A DNA stretch of 64,000 bases from Azorinus chamasolen (taxonomy: Eukaryota; Mollusca; Bivalvia; Cardiida; Solecurtidae). The stretch is from contig OY755241.1 in assembly GCA_963576725.1 (NCBI GenBank), forward strand, positions 54,436,484 through 54,500,483. Reading direction: 5' to 3'. A program made the position numbers and the translations under genes. The notes below the pieces were generated by a model that was given only the letters and a program-made list of their open reading frames with translations, was not told the origin of the DNA and did not search any database. Shown in pieces: positions 61,745-64,000 of the stretch; the stretch's first letter is position 1; every line of letters begins with the position of its first letter.

Positions 61745-62075
61745 AGGTGACCGACCTTGGAAATGTCAAAGAGAGCTATGATAGAACATGTCATTTCGGT
61801 TACTGATAAAAGAACCATAGCAATTTTGGTCAAGGAGAGCTTTACAGCTGGCCTATACGGATTACGAACCAGAAATTTCAGTCGTGGAGAGCTTTGATAC
61901 AGCTGGCCTTTATACGGATTACAAACTAGAAATTTCAGTCGAGGAGAGCTTTGATGCAGCTTGTCTGTACTGGTATTAATGAATTTTGAAAATGTTTGTC
62001 GATGAGAGCTATGCTGCAGCTGGCTTGGGAATGTCAATCGAGGAGAGCTGTGATGTTGTAGAGTTTTACTGACGT
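61745..62075. repeat. Short tandem repeat, about 60-bp unit
   Basis: Imperfect copies of GGAGAGCTTTGATACAGCTG, TACGGATTAC and AGAAATTTCAGTCG. Confidence 0.7.
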
Positions 62076-62259
62076 CGGACCTTGAGCTGGCCTGTACTGA
62101 TGAGCTACGATACAGTAGGCCTTTACTGGAGCTGCCCTCCTACTTGGCACACACATTTCAGTTATTACCTAATTACCCTGAGTATTCAGATACATAATGT
62201 CACCTGTCCATGGGTTTGGCAATTTGTCATCTGTTTCATTACTTTAAAATAGACAAACA

Positions 62260-62345
62260 TAGCAAACAGTGCAGACCCAGGTCAAAATACTCCTTCAGTT
62301 TGATCTGGGTCTGCATTATTAGCCTATGTTTGTCCTGTCCAATTG
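62260..62345. repeat. Palindromic module in a non-A context
   Basis: GCAAACAGTGCAGACCCAGG is inverted as CTGGGTCTGCATTATTAGC across ACTCCTTCAG, with an inverted outer pair, AGACAAACATAG / CTATGTTTGTCCTGTC. Confidence 0.6.
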
Positions 62346-62464
62346 AATAGGGGAACTAGCGTATACTCATTCACACATACATAGGGTAACTAGCGTATAC
62401 TCATTCACACATGCATACACACATACACATTTACCACTTTAGTTAAGGCTAACTCTTTGAATGC

Positions 62465-62760
62465 TGAATTATCATAGCAAACAGCAGACCCTGATCAGAC
62501 AGTTCCTATAGGAGCTGTCTGATCTGGGTCTGTTCTGTTTACAAAGATGTAGAAAGGCGTATTTAGGGAGTACATTGTGTATAATGTTTAAAAATTGGGT
62601 CTATGAGGTATGAAAAGATAAGTCTGCAAGGGGATTTTGAAAGACACACAATGCAGATCTTGACCAGAAGGGTTCTGTAGGAGCCCTCTGATCTGGGTCT
62701 ACTCTGTTTGTAAATGCCAGTTAACTCTATTCCTGTATTCAAAGGGTTGAATAGTAAATA
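62465..62760. repeat. A-type palindrome cores
   Basis: One core at about 62479-62542 is centred on AGTTCCTATAGGAGCT. A second, weaker one lies at about 62644-62715 (GGTTCTGTAGGAGCCC). Confidence 0.7.
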
Positions 62761-62964
62761 ATAGATTGATGCTACTTAGGCTTGTCTGTCCAAATGGACC
62801 GAGAAACCAACGAGGGTTATCCTTTGTACGGAATTCTAGCCTCAAAGGATTTGGTGTGCTGGAGAATCTTGAATAACAAGCAGTGCATACCCTGATCAGA
62901 GAGCTCCTCTAGTTGACCTCTGTCTTGGTCTACACTGTTTGCAAATGTTGGTTAATTCATCCTC

Positions 62965-64000
62965 CCTTTCAAGGGGTTGAACCACTCTTAGTCACCTCTC
63001 TTGATCTTGTGATAGTTTGATGGTGGTCTTGAACTTTTGTGCCTATTCCGGTAAGCCTCAGAACCACATTAAGTTGTGCATGACTGTAATGGTTCAAATA
63101 TGAACACCAGTTTTGACAGGTCCAGGGGCTGATATCAAAACCACAATTCTGCAAACCCACACAACAATAGATCAATTAGGGGTAAAGCTATAGAAGCCTG
63201 GCAAATCTGACGATTCACTTATGGTTTATTAATTTCTTTCATGTTGGTAAACTGTTCTCTTTCAATCTGTACTTTGAAGTAGAAATGTGCTTCAGATTTT
63301 CTACAACCGTAATTATTTTTTGCAATAATGTTGAAATCTGTTGGTGCCCTTTTTCCATCATGGGATATGCAATTCACAAAACTTTCATGGGTTTAAATTG
63401 AATTTTCAGCCAATGACAAGTTACCTGAATAAAACAATTGGCCAATAAAGGTCTCCATGATGTCTTGGTAGAGAAACGAATGCATTGGTGATTCTTTTTC
63501 ATTTTTCTAAATAATTAATTTGAAGAAACAGATTTTTTTTCTGTTAACAGGGTGATTATGCTTATCATCATGACATTTTGATGATGCTTATCATCATGAC
63601 ATTGATGCTCAAAGTTACAGTGGCTGCAACTTTACATTATTTTGTTGTTTAAATGAATTTTTATCATGTGGGGTGAACATCAAAGGATATTAGAATATGT
63701 ATATTCCTTTTAACACAGCACTTGTTTAACACACATGGTTTATACTGACTGAATTAACATAATCATAACATTGTCACATATAACTTATGCTTAACTTAAT
63801 ATACATATTCTAAATCCCTTTTGTTGGCCCACTCTAATTGTTTCTTAGAATTTATTTGAGCCATTGGCAGCTTTGACATTTTCAAAATTCAGAAGTCAGA
63901 TTTTTATTTAAAAAGGTATTTTTTACGGGTACATTGTTTCAATGTCAATATATGTTACACCAAGGAACAAATCCATTGTTTAGAATTTGGAGAAGAAAAC
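62965..64000. other. AT-rich region without a recognised gene
   Basis: A small direct repeat, GCTTATCATCATGACATT, occurs at about 63560-63603. Otherwise there is no ORF with coding character, no MITE core and no RNA. This is the longest repeat-poor stretch in the window. Confidence 0.4.

Overview
This is animal nuclear DNA, AT-rich, with few exons in a dense bed of small palindromic repeats. A bivalve mollusc is my best guess. It rests on a RING/coiled-coil gene of the TRIM type, a non-LTR retrotransposon whose polymerase motif is CADD, and several SINE-like repeats of the kind common in bivalves. The species cannot be told from the window. Nothing bacterial, plasmid-like or CRISPR-like is present.

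Two genes are well supported and converge. On the + strand, a RING finger plus coiled-coil protein lies in three exons between 21.71 and 25.52 kb (553 residues, complete, splice phases consistent, no visible B-box). On the - strand, an orthologue of ZGPAT (CCCH zinc finger, Tudor-like segment and G-patch) begins at 50.03 kb. It runs leftward through ten coding exons to 30.67 kb, where the last donor leads to a C-terminal exon I could not find. Its introns are filled with repeats. A third coding unit, at 51.77-55.21 kb on the - strand, is a 5'-truncated non-LTR retrotransposon split by a one-base frameshift. Two further places look like 5' ends of genes whose remaining exons I cannot follow: about 8.19-8.58 kb on the - strand and about 57.87-57.93 kb on the + strand.

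Much of the rest is palindromic MITEs. Types A and C have TTAACCC(T/A)TTCC-like ends and TTAA target duplications (piggyBac-like). Type D has CAGTA(A/G)AACCT-like ends and TA duplications (Tc1/mariner/pogo-like). Type E is a CCACCAAACCC palindrome with AGATAAGGTGCATA-like ends. Types A, C and D share the same short palindromic centre, GCTCCTATAGGAGC or a close variant, despite different termini and target sites. Many copies are nested. There are also larger TIR elements (9.90-11.31, 29.50-30.39 and 48.54-49.55 kb), SINE-like repeats, a tandem tRNA-headed repeat at 56.1-56.5 kb and at least seven minisatellites. Two of the minisatellites are visibly built from the terminal sequences of MITE types E and C.

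Region by region: 0-9.9 kb MITEs, a 31-bp minisatellite and a possible - strand promoter; 9.9-11.3 kb a GC-richer TIR element; 11.6-21.4 kb nested MITEs, a 0.64-kb tandem duplication, and 40-bp and 39-bp minisatellites; 21.4-25.5 kb the RING gene; 25.6-30.6 kb MITEs; 30.67-50.03 kb ZGPAT; 51.4-55.2 kb the retrotransposon; 55.2-64 kb repeats and mostly featureless AT-rich sequence.
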